Below the pieces are notes generated by a model. The model ran no database searches and was not told the DNA's origin. It saw only the letters and a list, made by a program, of their open reading frames with translations. This document shows, piece after piece, positions 45,365 through 58,244 of a DNA stretch of 64,000 nt (within the stretch, counting starts at the first letter, position 1; every line of letters starts with the position of its first letter). The translations under genes were made by a program, and so were the position numbers. The DNA is from Solanum dulcamara (taxonomy: Eukaryota > Streptophyta > Magnoliopsida > Solanales > Solanaceae). The stretch is from assembly GCF_947179165.1 (NCBI RefSeq), contig NC_077245.1:42959286-43023285 (forward strand). The letters are read 5' to 3'.

Positions 45365-47534
45365 TGTCATGACCCAAGCCTACGCCGTAGATGTGAAAAG
45401 GCGAATGAAGAACGCGAGGGTACCTCAAACAAGACTCTAGCATTCATTTAGCCTTCATATCAGTAATGACAACGAGCAATAAATGAAAATAAAAGGGAAA
45501 ATGAGACTAGGGGAGAACATCATATAATAAGAGTCACTATCTACCTTATATCATCATGCATTTGTGTCCAAACATACCTCTACTAATAGACATGGTGGGG
45601 GCTAAGACAAATCCCTATCTTAGCCTCAATCATAATCGAATAAAATGTTATAATAGAAGTCTTAATATTTTACATAACATAAGCTAGAATAAAAGAGATG
45701 TTAGTCCTGAAATATGGGAACTCACCACAATCAACCTTCAAGCTAATCTGAGCTAACAATGTGGAGAGGAGTGAGGAGGAACACCGGTCACTAAATGGTG
45801 ATATCATGTTAGCAAGAGTAAGTATTAGTACGTTGAATGTCTAAGTAAGTAGGAATGCAGGACAATGAAAAGCATTAAGACTATATAAGGTAAAGTACAT
45901 GGGTAAGTGCATGCAAGAGTAATAAAGTACATAGCATTTTAAGCATTTATTTGTGTTAACATGACTATAACCGACATTAAGACCATGCGATCTATTACAT
46001 GAAATCCAACATAACCCCTAAATTGGCATGGGGAGACTATTTGTCGGGTAGAACTCCATCAAACTTAATTTATCTCTTTAACTTTAACTTTAGATGGACG
46101 TATGTGGATCAACTAGTCATGCCTACAAGGGCTCCTATGTTGGCATATAGTTAATAAAATAAGAGGCTGCTACTAGGATTACCTTACTGATCCCCACCTC
46201 AAGCCTCATTCGGTGCTAAGTCAAATACCATAGAATAGTATATAAATATCATAATAACATAAGAATAGATGTAGCATTACACATCAAATTATCATTCGGT
46301 AGAATAGCTCCTCGAAACTTAATAATTCATATGTGAGAATTATCCTCATTACATAGAATTTCTTTCTTTTGGCCAAGAAGCCTTTTCATCATCATTCAAT
46401 CATTTTAAAGAAAATTTACATTCGTAGTACATAAGCCTTTGTAAACATTGGGTTAAAACCCCTTTCAATCAACTAAAATATTCTTATCAAGTTATGGTAA
46501 AACATGGTGGATTTTGCCAATTCAACTTTACATCATTAAAATCGATGCTAGCATGCATGAGAGCAATGGAATGTACCAATTTAAAACATACTTGAAGAAA
46601 TGTACCAATTCACTTTAAAACCCTTTCATGCCTTCATATAAGGACCTTTTATAAATCAACAATTTTATGAAATTAGGTGTCAATATAAGTTAGGATAGGT
46701 AAATAAACTCCAAATACTCAATAATCTATAAATTTAAAATCATGATATGAAAACTCATAAAATTCACAATTAAAATTAAGCTACTAAGTAAGAAAATACT
46801 TGGCTCCATGGGTGGAATAACCCATAATAAATACCCACATACCTTGGAGAATAATTCCCTAATGCAAGCTTGAAAAGGAAGACTTGTTCTTGATGAATCC
46901 TAGAATTTGCTTGAGATGAAGAAGACCTTGAGAGAAACTTTGGGATGGAAGGGTTTTTGTGAATTTGAGACTTAGCGTGAGAATGAGGGGTTTGAGAAGG
47001 TTTAGGGTCATTAGATAGGGTAGATCTAGTCCCAAAATGACCACACTTCACTTATAAAACATGGGAAAAGACTAAAATACCCCTCTTTAAAATCTGGCTG
47101 GAGGCCCTACTAGTGGTCCTTAAGAATCGTAGGACCTTCTACGACTAGTAAGAATGACTCGCCCTTCTGGTTCGGAGAAACCCCTAAGGACTGAGTCTCT
47201 GAAGTGTCTTGACGACTCGTTCTTACGATTCGTTGACTTGATTACGAGTCGTAGACTCAATTCATTTTTCAGGGTCTGAACAACCTGCAATTCTAGGCCT
47301 CTTAAGTTTCTTGACGAGTCATTTCTATGACATGTCTTATGTACGATGTGTAACACGGACTCATGGACTTATTCCTTCCCTTAATCAATTTCAGTCCCCA
47401 TCATAAGTCTTACAAGTTACTCCTACAACTTTTAGGAGCTTCTACTACTCATAGGTTGAGTCGTAGAGCTCAAATCCAGTTTGTTCTCTAATATTTCTCC
47501 TTCATTTTGACTTTTCAACTTATGGGGTCTTACA
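45365..47534 (-). repeat. 3' LTR of element F
   Basis: 2170 bases, TGTCATGACCC (45365) to the minus-strand start TGTAAGACCCC (47534). It has a hairpin (46807-46826) and a splice-donor-like GTATGT (46837-46842). Palindromes of the ACGACTCGT type are spread over 47100-47470. A 91-codon open frame at 47051-46776 has a counterpart in the other LTR (see findings). Confidence 0.9.
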
Positions 47535-47549
47535 ATATCTCCCCCTCGT
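47535..47549 (-). other. Polypurine tract of element F
   Basis: The minus strand reads ACGAGGGGGAGATAT just before the 3' LTR. Confidence 0.75.
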
Positions 47550-47784
47550 GAACATTCATCCTCGAATGAGATTCAACTAGCATAGAAAAGACATGGAATA
47601 AGGATTAGCAACCCAACGTAAATGCAATAACACATAAATATGCATAAACTATGAGACTTTCATACTTAACATAAAACCTACTTCCTAAACCTGTATGCAT
47701 ATGAAAGACTTAGGAAAAACTAAAACATAGGAGTCTTAAAAAATGCAAGCATGAACAATTTAGAACCTTAGGCTTGAGTAGGAT

Positions 47785-49254
47785 GAAAGAGATGAGGGTA
47801 TCTCTTCATCATCTTTGTTTCCACTTCCCATGTAGCGCTTTCTACTTGTTGATTTCTCCAAAGGTCTTTAATGGATGCAACGTTCTTGTTCCGCAATCTC
47901 TTCACTTGGCAGTCCAAAATTTAAACCGAACCTCTTCATAGGTCAAGTTTTCTTCAATATTTACTACTTCTAAAGGAACAATGAAACTTGGATCGCCTAC
48001 GCATTTCATCAACATCGACACATGGAATACTGGATGAACCATGGCCATTTCCAATGGCAACTCCGACTTGTAAATAACCTTACAAACCCTCTCAAGATTC
48101 TATAAGGCCCTAAATACCTAGGACTCAAGTTTCCCTTTTTACCAAACCAAACTACACCCTTCATGGGTGAGACCTTCAAGTATACCCAATCATCCACCCC
48201 AAACTCAAGATTGCTTCTCCTAGTATCAGAATAGGACTTTTGGCGAATTTGAGCCATCTTCAATCATTATCTAATGATTCTCACCTTTTCCAAAGCATTA
48301 AGCACCTAATTGGGACCCAACAAGGTCATGTCAACCACTTCAAACCAACCAATCAGAGACCTACATTGTCTCCCATACAAAGACTCAAACGGCACCATCT
48401 CAATACTTCAGTGGTAGCTATTATTGTAAGCAAACTCAATAAGTGGTAGGTGATCATCCCAACTCCCTATGAACTCCAAAACACAAGCCCTTAACATATC
48501 CTCTAGTGTTAGAATTGTCTATTCGGCTTGCCCATCAGTTTGAAGATGGAATGTGGTACTTAGCTTCACTTTGGTACCAACACCCATTTGAAATGATTTC
48601 TAAAAGTAAGAAGTGAATTGGGTACCATGATCCAAAATAATTACCAAAGGTACACCATGCAACCTTACCAATTCTTGAATATACAACTTAGCATAATCCT
48701 TGTTGCTATAAGAAATCTTGACAGGTAAAAAGTGAGTTGACTTCGTCATTCTATCAACAATCTCCAAAATTGAGTCATGATGTTTCTGAGTACGAGGAAA
48801 AACCACTACAAATTCCATGTTCACAACTTCCCACTTCCGAGTGGAAATTTCAATATCTAGTGCTAGGCCATCCAGCCTTTGGTGCTCAGCGTTAAGTTAT
48901 TGGAAATTTGGGCATTTAGCCACGAGCAATACTATGTCCTCTTTCATACCACCCCACTAATAAATCTCCTTCAAGTCTTGATACATTTTAGTCCAACCGG
49001 GTGAATAGAATATGAGGAATTATGAACCTCCTTCAAGATCAAACCCCTTAGGCCATCCACATCCAGAACACATAACTGACCTTGGTAGTGAAGTATCCCA
49101 TCTCCCCCTTATGAAAATAGTTCTACTTTCTTTTCTTTCACCAATCTCATTATCTTAACCAATGTCGGGTCAAGGTCTTATTTTGACTTAACATTACTAT
49201 CAAAGCTGATTCCAACCCATTTTGCACAAACACACCACCATCATCAAAACCACT
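47785..49254 (-). pseudogene. Element F integrase with chromodomain-like tail (broken)
   Basis: The zinc-finger part (about 49080-48880) is eroded. The core is open at 48824-48600 (VVFPRTQKHHDSILEIVD, LVIILDHGTQFTSYF). The next piece has DGQAE followed by a stop where Arg is usual (about 48510-48530), with the catalytic Glu intact. The C-terminal part is at 48263-48009 (FGKKGNLSPRYLGPYRI). A chromodomain-like segment near 47915-47785 keeps LWRNQQVESATWEVE. Frameshifts separate all pieces. Confidence 0.8.
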
Positions 49255-50684
49255 CTACTTTACCCCCAATCTAGCCAACCGATGAACATCCCTTATCAAC
49301 TCCCTCTTCAATTCATCGATATGAGCTACATTCCTCATCGACACCCTACTAAATGCATCTACAAAAACATTAGCTTTACTCGGTTGATAATGCACACTCA
49401 TGTCATAATCGTTGAGTAGTTTAAGCCACCTCATTTGCCTTAGATTGAGGTCCTTTTGAATGAATACATATTGAAGGCTTTTGTGATCACTAAACATATC
49501 CACATGTACCCCATAGAGGTAGTGCTGCCTAATATTTAAAGCAAACACAACCGCCACTAACTCAAGATCATGGGTAGGGTAGTTACGCTCTTGGAACTTC
49601 AATTGCCTAAAAGCATAAGTTATAACCTTATCGTTTTACATCAAAACACAACCCAAAATGACCCATGAAGCATCACAATATACAACAAACCCTTTTATAC
49701 CTTTCAGTAGAGTCAAAATAGGAGTGGAGGTAAGTTTATCTTTCAAAGTTTGGAAACACTTTTCACATTTATCCGTCCATAGGAACTTTGCCTTCTTTTT
49801 GGTCAGTTTCATCAAAGGAGATGAAATAGAAGAGAACCCTTCGATGAACCTTCTATAATACCTGAAGAGACCCAAAAAGCTTCTAATGTCCAAGGGAGAC
49901 AATGGTCTAGGGAAATTCCTCACCGCATCTATTTTCTTAGGATCAACCTTGATCCCCTCACTCGACACTATGTGACCAAGGAACACCATCTCTTTCAACC
50001 AAAATTCACACTTATTAAATTTGGCAAACAATTACCTATCCCTTAATGTTTGAAGCACCACTCTCAAGTGACTCTTATATTCTTCTTCACCCCGAGAGTA
50101 AATCAAGATATCATCAATGAAGACAACCACAAATGTAGCAAGGTAATATTTAAACACCATATTCATTAGATCCATAAACATTGTTGGTGCATTCGTCAAC
50201 CCAAACAACTTCACCAAAAACTCAAAGTGACCATACCTTATTCGAAATGCTGTCTTGAGAATATCACACTTTCTCACCCTTAGTTGATGATAGATGGACC
50301 GGAGATCTATCTTTGAGAAATGACGTTTCCCTTGCAATTGATCAAATAAGTCATCTATCCTAGAAATTGGATATTAGTTCTCAATAGTCACCTTGTTCAA
50401 TTGATGGTAGTCTATGCACATCCAAAGCGACCCATCCTTCTTTCTCACAAATAACATGGCCTTAGGAATCCTTTTTCCAACAAGTCCTTTAGTTGTTCCT
50501 TTAACTCTTTTAATTCTGTTGGGGCTATTCGGTAAGGAGGAGTATAGATAGGTTGGGTATCAGGGAGAAAATCAATAACGAAATCAACTTCCCTTTCAGG
50601 AGGGACACCGAAAAGGTCATCAGAAAATACATCGAGAAACGACTCAATAAAAGGACTTTCGGAGTCAATAACCCTAACCCTCAC
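49255..50684 (-). pseudogene. Element F reverse transcriptase and RNase H (near-continuous)
   Basis: The frame from 50684 has the fingers ([20 protein letters not shown]), then a deletion or shift near 50440. From 50337 to 49255 the sequence is almost one frame, broken by two CAA-to-TAA stops at about 50032 and 49635. It holds FIDDILIYS (FIDD at 50110-50121), FLGLFRYYRRFIEGF, YCDASWVILGCVLM and [10 protein letters not shown]. The catalytic Asp residues of RT are intact. This region and that of C are the best-preserved RT sequences here. Confidence 0.85.
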
Positions 50685-50752
50685 AATGTGGTAGATTCAA
50701 CCCTTAGACATCAACACTCGGTCCTTAAGACACAAAATGAATCTACCCTTAA

Positions 50753-52270
50753 TTACCGAAGCATGACCCTCTCATTCAAGAATAGACTCACTTGGGAATT
50801 GAAACTTGATTCTACGAGTTCTACAATATATAGAAGCATAAGAAGCAGCAACAAATCCATCCCAAGAATTATATCAAAATTTACCATGTCAAGATCAATG
50901 AGATCATAAAGGAAAACTTTGTGCAAGATATACACGGGACAACCCTTATAGACCTTTCTAGCAACAACTGACACACCAACGGGGGTAGATACCAAATAAG
51001 GTTCTAATAAGGTCTCGAGTAACACATCAACCTAATAGAGAGATATGGAGTAACAAATGACAAATTGGCACCCCGATCTAATGAGGCATACACATCAAAA
51101 TCAAAAACCTTTAACATATCAGTAACAATATCGGGTGCTTCCTCAACTTCTTATCTACCATGCAAGGCATAAAATCAATTGGTGCATGGGACACTCTCTT
51201 GAACTTTTTGGCTATGAATAATTTGGCCTTGAGGCCTAGCACCACCACTTTTACGATCTCTAGCTTTCTGAAATGGTTTACGACACTTGAAGCATGTATT
51301 GGAGCCAGCTAAGCATTCTCTTTTGTAAGTATTCCCATATTTCTTGCAAGCAGAGAAATCTTGAGCACCCACATTCTCTCTTGGAACCATTGGATTAGCA
51401 CTCTTGTCCTTATTGAACCTTGGATGAGGAGTATTGGTGGAACCTTTCCCACAAATTGGTACCCACTTTGTCCCTTACCACTACCATTATAATTAGACCT
51501 TTGGGAGTTGAACCATTCCCCATTAACTCTAGCCTTCTTGACCTCTCCCTCAACTTCTCTTCTTCAATTTGTTCTGCATATGTCATCAGGTGGGAGATGT
51601 AAATATCTTTGACCAACATGGCCATCTTTCATTACTTTGACACCAAATTGAAACACCAAAATGAATTTTCTCATTCTTTCCCTTGGATCGGAGACCATGA
51701 AAGGAGCATACATAGACAATTTAGTGAATTTTAGGGCATAGTTCCTCAAACTTATGCCCCCTTGCGGAAGGATGATAAACTCTTGGATGTTTTCCTCCCT
51801 TAGCTCTAAAGGAAAGAAGCGATCTAGGAAGGCACCTTTGAACTCTTCCCATTCTATGGGTTCCATGTCTTCACCCCTCACAACAACCTATTTCTCATAC
51901 TAAACCCTTTCTATGACCTTAATTTGATAGGACACTAAATCGGCCTTTTCATTTGGAGGCACCCCCATAATATCTACAATTTTATAAAGTTCCTCCATGA
52001 ACTCCATTGGGCCCTTATCTATATTGGATCCATCAAATTTGGGTGGATTCATCCTCTTGAAATCCCAAATCTAAAAATCCGGAGTAGGCACTTGAAAAGG
52101 AGGAGGAACAATATCTTGATTAGCTTTGTTGGCTACAGCTTGGGCCAACATGGTAATGATTATTCAGAAATCTATATGTGTAACTACTCCCTCAATATAT
52201 GGAGCCTCGGGGAATCAGAGGACCTTGGTCCTCATCATCAACCCTTTCTCTAGGTAGAGAAATCCCTTAT
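50753..52270 (-). pseudogene. Element F gag and protease (broken)
   Basis: Gag capsid sequence is at 51881-51564 (EWEEFKGAFLDRFFPLELR) and 51625-51410. The nucleocapsid region at 51390-51175 has CKKYGNTYKREC and CFKCRKPFQKARDRK, where the knuckle His and last Cys are lost. The protease active site reads LDRGANLSFVTP (Asp codon at 51078-51080), so the DxG triplet is kept, but a frameshift follows before 51025. The remaining protease (51025-50753) ends in ILGMD. N-terminal gag near 52270-51890 is very eroded. Confidence 0.75.
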
Positions 52271-52474
52271 TGGAGGCATTATCTAGAGAACACAAAATGA
52301 TTCGTTAGTCAGAAAAAGTCTTAGGACAACTTTAGGGCACGACATGAATCATGAAAGAAGGGAAAATATTTCAAAAAATCCCATAGTCTCATATTCATAC
52401 TTGTGGTGCGCTTCATAACCATGAATAAAACCCTATTTGACGGGGTATGTTGGTCTTCAAAGACTATTCAAAAC

Positions 52475-52495
52475 CTCAAGCTCTTATAACAAGTT
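52475..52495 (-). other. Decayed primer binding site of element F
   Basis: The minus strand reads TGTTATAAGAGC where TGGTATCAGAGC is expected, next to the LTR end. Confidence 0.65.
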
Positions 52496-52632
52496 TGTCC
52501 TGACCCAAGCCTAGGGTCTAGACGTTACACGGCGAATAAAGAACTCGAAAGTACCTCAATAAGCCTCTTAGTATTCATTTAGCTTTCATATCAATAATGG
52601 TGATAAATAATAAAAAGGAAAATAGGACTAAG
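52496..52632 (-). repeat. 5' LTR of element F, inner part
   Basis: The first 137 bases in plus coordinates (TGTCCTGACCC...) match 45365 onward. The match stops at CTAAG (52628-52632), the left target duplication of nested element G, and resumes at 61998. Confidence 0.9.
52628..52632. other. Target site duplication CTAAG, left copy
   Basis: It is identical to 61998-62002 and stands directly outside the TG...CA ends of element G. The counterpart in F's 3' LTR reads CTAGG, with one copy only. Confidence 0.95.
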
Positions 52633-55022
52633 TGTCACGACCCAAGCCTGCGGCCAAGACGTTACATGGAGAATGAGACACCTAAAGTTACCTCACCCAA
52701 GCCTCTTAGAATTCATTAAGAATTTCATTGGTTATGATAAACAAATCAAGCAAAAAACAAAAAGGATATAGGAACGAAGGGGCTTCACATTTAATAAGAG
52801 TCAAAGACAACATAACATCTTCTTCTATGTCCAACCATACCTTCTACATTAAAGACTAGGCGGGGGCTAAGACACTTCCCTAGCTCACCCTCACGATTTA
52901 GTCAAATATTCCAAAATTCAACGTAAGAGTCTAACATAACATAAGCTAGATAAGATAGGAGTCTCGTTCTCGAAATATGGGAACTCACCAAAGTGGTAGC
53001 CTTCAATTATCAACTTAGCCATGGGGAGGAGGTGAGGAGTGACGTTGGTCCCTACATGGTAATATTATGTAGGCAAAAGTTTGCATTAGTACTTTGTATG
53101 TACTAAGTATGTCAATATGCTATTAAATGAAGAACATAAGAGAGAAACAAAAGTAATCAATATGCATAAGTGAATGCATGAATTAGACATCATCATATGT
53201 AACCTTAAAACATTCATTTTATGAGGAAATGACCATAACCGACATTTAAGACCACGCGAGCTATTACAATGAATCCAACATATCCCCCTATGTTTGCATG
53301 GGGAGACTGCTTGCCAGGTAGAACTCCGATCAACTTTAACAATTTTTTACTTTACCTTTAACATTTGATGACTACAAAATCCTAGCCGACAAGGGCTCCT
53401 ATGGTGGCACATAGTTAATGCAATATGAGACTTTACTTAAGAACCCCTTCGATCGAGTTTCCATATACATGCTATATTCGATGTTAGATCAAATCCCACG
53501 GAATAATGTTTGAACATCAATATAGCAAATTTAACATTAAAACATCAATCGGCGGAATAGCTCATTAAATATTTATAATATCATCATTACTGCCATGCCA
53601 TATTTACCATCCTACTAATGAACCTTGACTTATAAGAAAATTTGGTCTACAATTGGTGATAGTATTCTAGGTACCTGGTAATCGGACCTCCCATTTGGAA
53701 AAATTTCAAAAGCATTGACAACATATAGGGATGTCATACATATCATATCACAACTTTAAATATTTCATTTGATTCAATGTGAGGATTTTCATTCCACATT
53801 GAAACCTTACTTTGGCTAAGAAGCCCTTTCATCAATAAATTATTTCATAAAGACTCCCCTTCACAAGCATTTACTTCATAACATTCATTGGAGTCAAACT
53901 TCATTTCAACTTTACTTTATCATAGGAACTATGTGGGTTCATATCAATCAACTTTTAAGCCATATAAATCAATGCTAGCATGCATGAGAGTGAAGGAATT
54001 TATCATTTAAACATCTTAAAGTAACCCACAAATATAATTTAAAACTACTTTCAAGCCTTCATATAAGGACCTTGATAAATCATTCATTCCATGTAAATAA
54101 GAATCAACATAAGTTAATATAGGTAACTAAAATTCAAATATTCATAATCTATGCATTGGAACCATCATGTAAAAGCCCTTAACATTTCATCATTTTGAAT
54201 TGAAATGCTACGTTGAGAAACATTTGGACTCCATGGGTGGAAGGACCCATGGATAAAAACCCACATACCTTAGAGAGGAACTTAAAGAAGAATTGGAGAA
54301 GTCTTGATGTTAGGTCTTCAGTGGGAAGCTTGAATCTTTGAATTTGAGGAAAAATTTATTAGAGATGATTTGAGAGAGAAGAAGATGAAGTTTAGGGTTT
54401 TGGGGAGGAAAAAGACTGCAAAAATAACCCCAAAATACATCAAAGTTCGTCAATATATGTTTAGGGAATTGTCCAAGTTACCCTTACTTGAAACTGGAAA
54501 TATTTGCTAAATTTTGAACTAACTGGGAATACGTCCGCGATGCGGAGGTGTTCTCCCACAGTTCATTTTTTTCCAAAATTAAAATTTAAAACAAGATTGA
54601 CCAAGTCTGCGATGTGGACTTAGCGCACACCCTTCTAGTTAAGAGGATATAACTTTTTACTCCGAACTCCAAATAATACAATCTTGATGTCGTTGGAAAG
54701 AAGACTCAAATATCTTTAATATGAAAATAATGAGACACCTAATTTGTTACATACTAGTAGATATGGGCATTTGAAGTTAACCTATTTTGGACTCATACGA
54801 AAACTTAGCCGATAGAAATTCTTTGGATTTGGCTTGGTGTTATAGATCCATGATGACCCTACACCACGTATAACACTCTTTAAATACTTAGGAATTGATC
54901 TTAATTCATATATACAATTGGGAGTCATCGAGTTCGCAACAAAAAGGGTCCTCCAAAGACATTTTCCCCTACCTTACCCTAGTATGACACATTCCAATCA
55001 ATTAACCATGTCGAACCTCACA
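52633..55022 (-). repeat. 3' LTR of element G
   Basis: 2390 bases. Hairpin CCATGGGTGGAAGGACCCATGG (11-base arms partly paired) at 54231-54252; splice-donor-like GTATGT at 54263-54268; TATA-like ACATATATTG (minus) near 54452-54464. Upstream of this on the minus strand lie CCGCGATGCGG and TGCGATGTGGAC. No gene is present. Confidence 0.9.
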
Positions 55023-55037
55023 ATATCTCCCCCTTTG
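55023..55037 (-). other. Polypurine tract of element G
   Basis: The minus strand reads CAAAGGGGGAGATAT directly before the 3' LTR. Confidence 0.75.
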
Positions 55038-55264
55038 GAACATTCTTCCTCAAAGGAGAATTATTAGCATAGAAAAAGATATGGCATGAGGACTAGTAAC
55101 TCAACAAGAACAAAATGACACTTGCAATGCATAAAACATGAGATCGTTAAACTTAGTATAAAACATAACTTTAAAATTTAACTTCATGAACATGCATGCA
55201 TATGAGGACTTAAGAAAACTGAAATATAGGAGTCTTAAATACTTGAAAATGAATGACTTGTTTC

Positions 55265-56893
55265 TTATGTTTGACTAGAATGAAAGAGATGAGGGTAATA
55301 TTTCACCATATCCGCTTCTGCTTCCCATGTGGCGCTTTCAACTAGTTGATTCCTCCAAAGGACTTTAAAGGATGCAACATCTTTGTTCCTCAATCTCTTG
55401 ACTTGGCAGTCTAAAATCTCAATCGGAATCTCTTCATAGGTCAAATTATCTTCAACATTCACTATCTCCAAAGGCATTATGGAATTAGGATCTCCCACAC
55501 TTACTCAACATAGACACATGGAACACCGGATGAACCATGTCCCTTTCTAAAGGTAATTCCAACTCATAAGAAACTTTGCCACCCCACTTGAAGATTCTAT
55601 AAGGCCGTACATACCTAGGGTTCAATTTCCCTTTCTTACCAAACCGAACCACACCTTTCATGGGTGAAACCTTCAAATACACTCAATGATCCACATTAAA
55701 TTCAAGATCCCTTCTTCTATTGCGGGAATAGGACTTTTGATGACTTTGAGTCTTCAACCTTTCTCTAATGACCTTCACATTTTTTAAAGCATCGAGTACC
55801 AAATTGGGGCCCAGCAAGGTCATCTCACCTACTTCAAACCAACCAACTAGGGATCTACATCATCTCTCATACAAAGCCTCAAATGGTGCCATCTCAATAC
55901 TTGAGTGGTAACTATTATTATAGGCAAACTCGATGAATGGTAGGTGATCATCCCAATTTCCTTTAAACTCCAACACACAAGCCCTTAACATATCCTCTAA
56001 TATTTGAATTGTCCTTTCGGCTTGCCTATCGGTTTGAGGATGGAGTGTGGTGCTTAACTCTACTTTAGTACCAAAGCTCTTTTGAAATGATCTCTAAAAG
56101 TGAGAAGTGAATTGAGTACCACCATCCAAAATGATTTACAATGGAACATCAAGCAATATCACCAACTCCCAATTATATAACTTTGCATAATCTTTGACCC
56201 TATAAGAAGTCCTAACAGGTAGGAAGTGACCCAACTTAGTCATTCTATCAACAATCACCCAAATAGAATCATGTCACTTCTGAGTGTGAGGAAACACCAC
56301 TACAAAATCCATATTCACATCTTTCCATTTCCAAGTAGGGATTTCAATATCTTGGGCCAGACCACCCAGCCTTTGATGTTCGGCTTTCATTTGTTGACAA
56401 TTCGAACATTCGGACACAAACCTTGCTATGTCCTTCATGCCATTCCACCAATACAACTCTTTCAATTCTTGATACATTTTTGTCGAACTGAGGTGAATGG
56501 AGTATATAGAATTATGCTCCTCCATCAATATCAAACTCCTTAGGTCATCCACATCTAGAACACATAACCGACCTTGGTAATATAACACCCCATCTCCCTC
56601 TTGTGAAAAGACCTATACCTTCTTTTTCTTCACCAACAATTTAACTCAACAAGTGTCAGGTCAAGATCTTATTTTGACTTAACATCCACCACCAAGGAGG
56701 ATTCAAAACCATTTTGGACAACTAAACCACCATCACTAATACCGCAAAACTTTACCCCTAGTCTAGCCAACTGTTGAATATCTTTTACCAACTTTGTCTT
56801 TCCTTCATCAACATGGGTGACACTCTCCATAGACACGCTACTAAGTGCATCGGCAATCATATTGGCTTTACCTGGATGATAATGCACACTCAT
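55265..56893 (-). pseudogene. Element G integrase with chromodomain-like tail (broken)
   Basis: A connection segment is at 56893-56669. The zinc finger is at 56588-56274: H..H ligands, then CSNCQQMKAEHQ, with the finger complete apart from a missing Lys codon near WNGMKDI. The core is shifted several times but DRQAERT keeps the DDE glutamate (about 55995-56030). The C-terminal part is at 55682-55485 (FGKKGKLNPRYVRPYRI, HPVFHVSMLSK). After a small shift, 55498-55265 gives a complete chromodomain-like end (FKVLWRNQLVESATWEAE, YYPHLF). Confidence 0.85.
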
Positions 56894-58244
56894 GTCATAG
56901 TCCTTGAGGAGCTCTAGCCACCTTCTTTGTCTTAGATTAAGGTCCTTCTAGGTGAATACGTATCGAAGGCTTTTATGATCGGTATACACATCTACATGTA
57001 CCCCATAGAGGTAGTGCCGCCAAATTTTCAAAAAAAAACCAACGCCGCTAACTCAAGATCATGGGTAGGGTAGTTACGCTCATGACTTTCAATTGCCTAG
57101 AAGCATAGGCTATGACCTTACTGTTTTGCATTAAGATACAAACCAAACCAATGTTCAAAGCATCACAATAAACCACAAACCCTTCTAATTCTTTTGGTAG
57201 AGTCAAAATAGGAGTGGAGGTAAGTCAATCTTTAAATGTTAGGAAACTCCTTTCAAACTCATCCATCCATATGAATTTCGCCTTCTTTTAAGTCAAGTTT
57301 GTCATAGGATAAGAGATGGAAGAAAACCCTTCAACGAATCTTCTATAGTAACCGGTTATACCCAAGAATCTCCTAATGTCCGAAGGAGACAATGGTCTAG
57401 GCCAATTCTTTACCGCCTCCATTTTCTTAGGATCCCCTTAACCCCTTCGCCGGACACTATGTGACCAAGAAAGGCCACCTCCTTCAACCAAAACTCACAC
57501 TTGCTAAATTTTGCAAATAATTGCCTATATCTCAACGTTTGGAGTACAACCCTCTAATAATCCTTATGTTCTTCCTTACTCTGAGAGTAGATCAAAACAT
57601 CATCAATGAACACCACAACAAAGGTATCAAGGTAGGGTTTGAACACCCTATTCATTAGGTCCATGAACAGCACAGATGCATTCATTAACCCAAAACTCAT
57701 TACCACAAACTCGAACTGACCATACCATATCCAGAATTCTATCTTGGGAATGTCACACTCCCTTACCTATAGTTGGTGATAGCCGGACCGAAGATCGATC
57801 TTAGAGAAGTGGCTTGCCCCTTGTAATTGATCAAACAAGTTGTCTATCCTAGGAAGTGGATACTTATTCTTAATAGTTACCTTATTCAATTGCAGTAGTC
57901 TATGCACATTCGAAGCGACCCATGCTTCTTTCTTACATATAGTATAGGAGTACCCCATGGAGAGATACTTGGCCTTATAAACCCCTTTTCTAGCAAGTCC
58001 TTAAATTATTCTTTTAATTCTTTCAATTCTGTTGGGGCCATTCGGTAAGGAGGGATAGAGATAGTTGGGTATTAGGAAGCAGATCGATACGAAAATCAAC
58101 TTCTTTTCTAGGATGAACACCGGGAAGGTCATCAGGAAATACATTAAAAAACTCATTGACTACGGGGACTGACTCAAAAGGAGGACTTTCAGAGTGGACA
58201 TCCCTAACTCTCACTATGTGGTAAATACAACCCTTAGAAACCAA
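56894..58244 (-). pseudogene. Element G reverse transcriptase and RNase H (broken)
   Basis: RT fingers are at 58244-58023 and at 57958-57767, the latter ending [10 protein letters not shown]. The palm reads [10 protein letters not shown] and FIDDVLIYS (FIDD at 57599-57610, intact), then a stop (TAG) about 14 codons later. The connection and RNase H regions (57470-56900) carry several frameshifts; the RNase H end reads [20 protein letters not shown] (56893-56834). Both RT aspartates are present but the frame is not usable. Confidence 0.8.
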
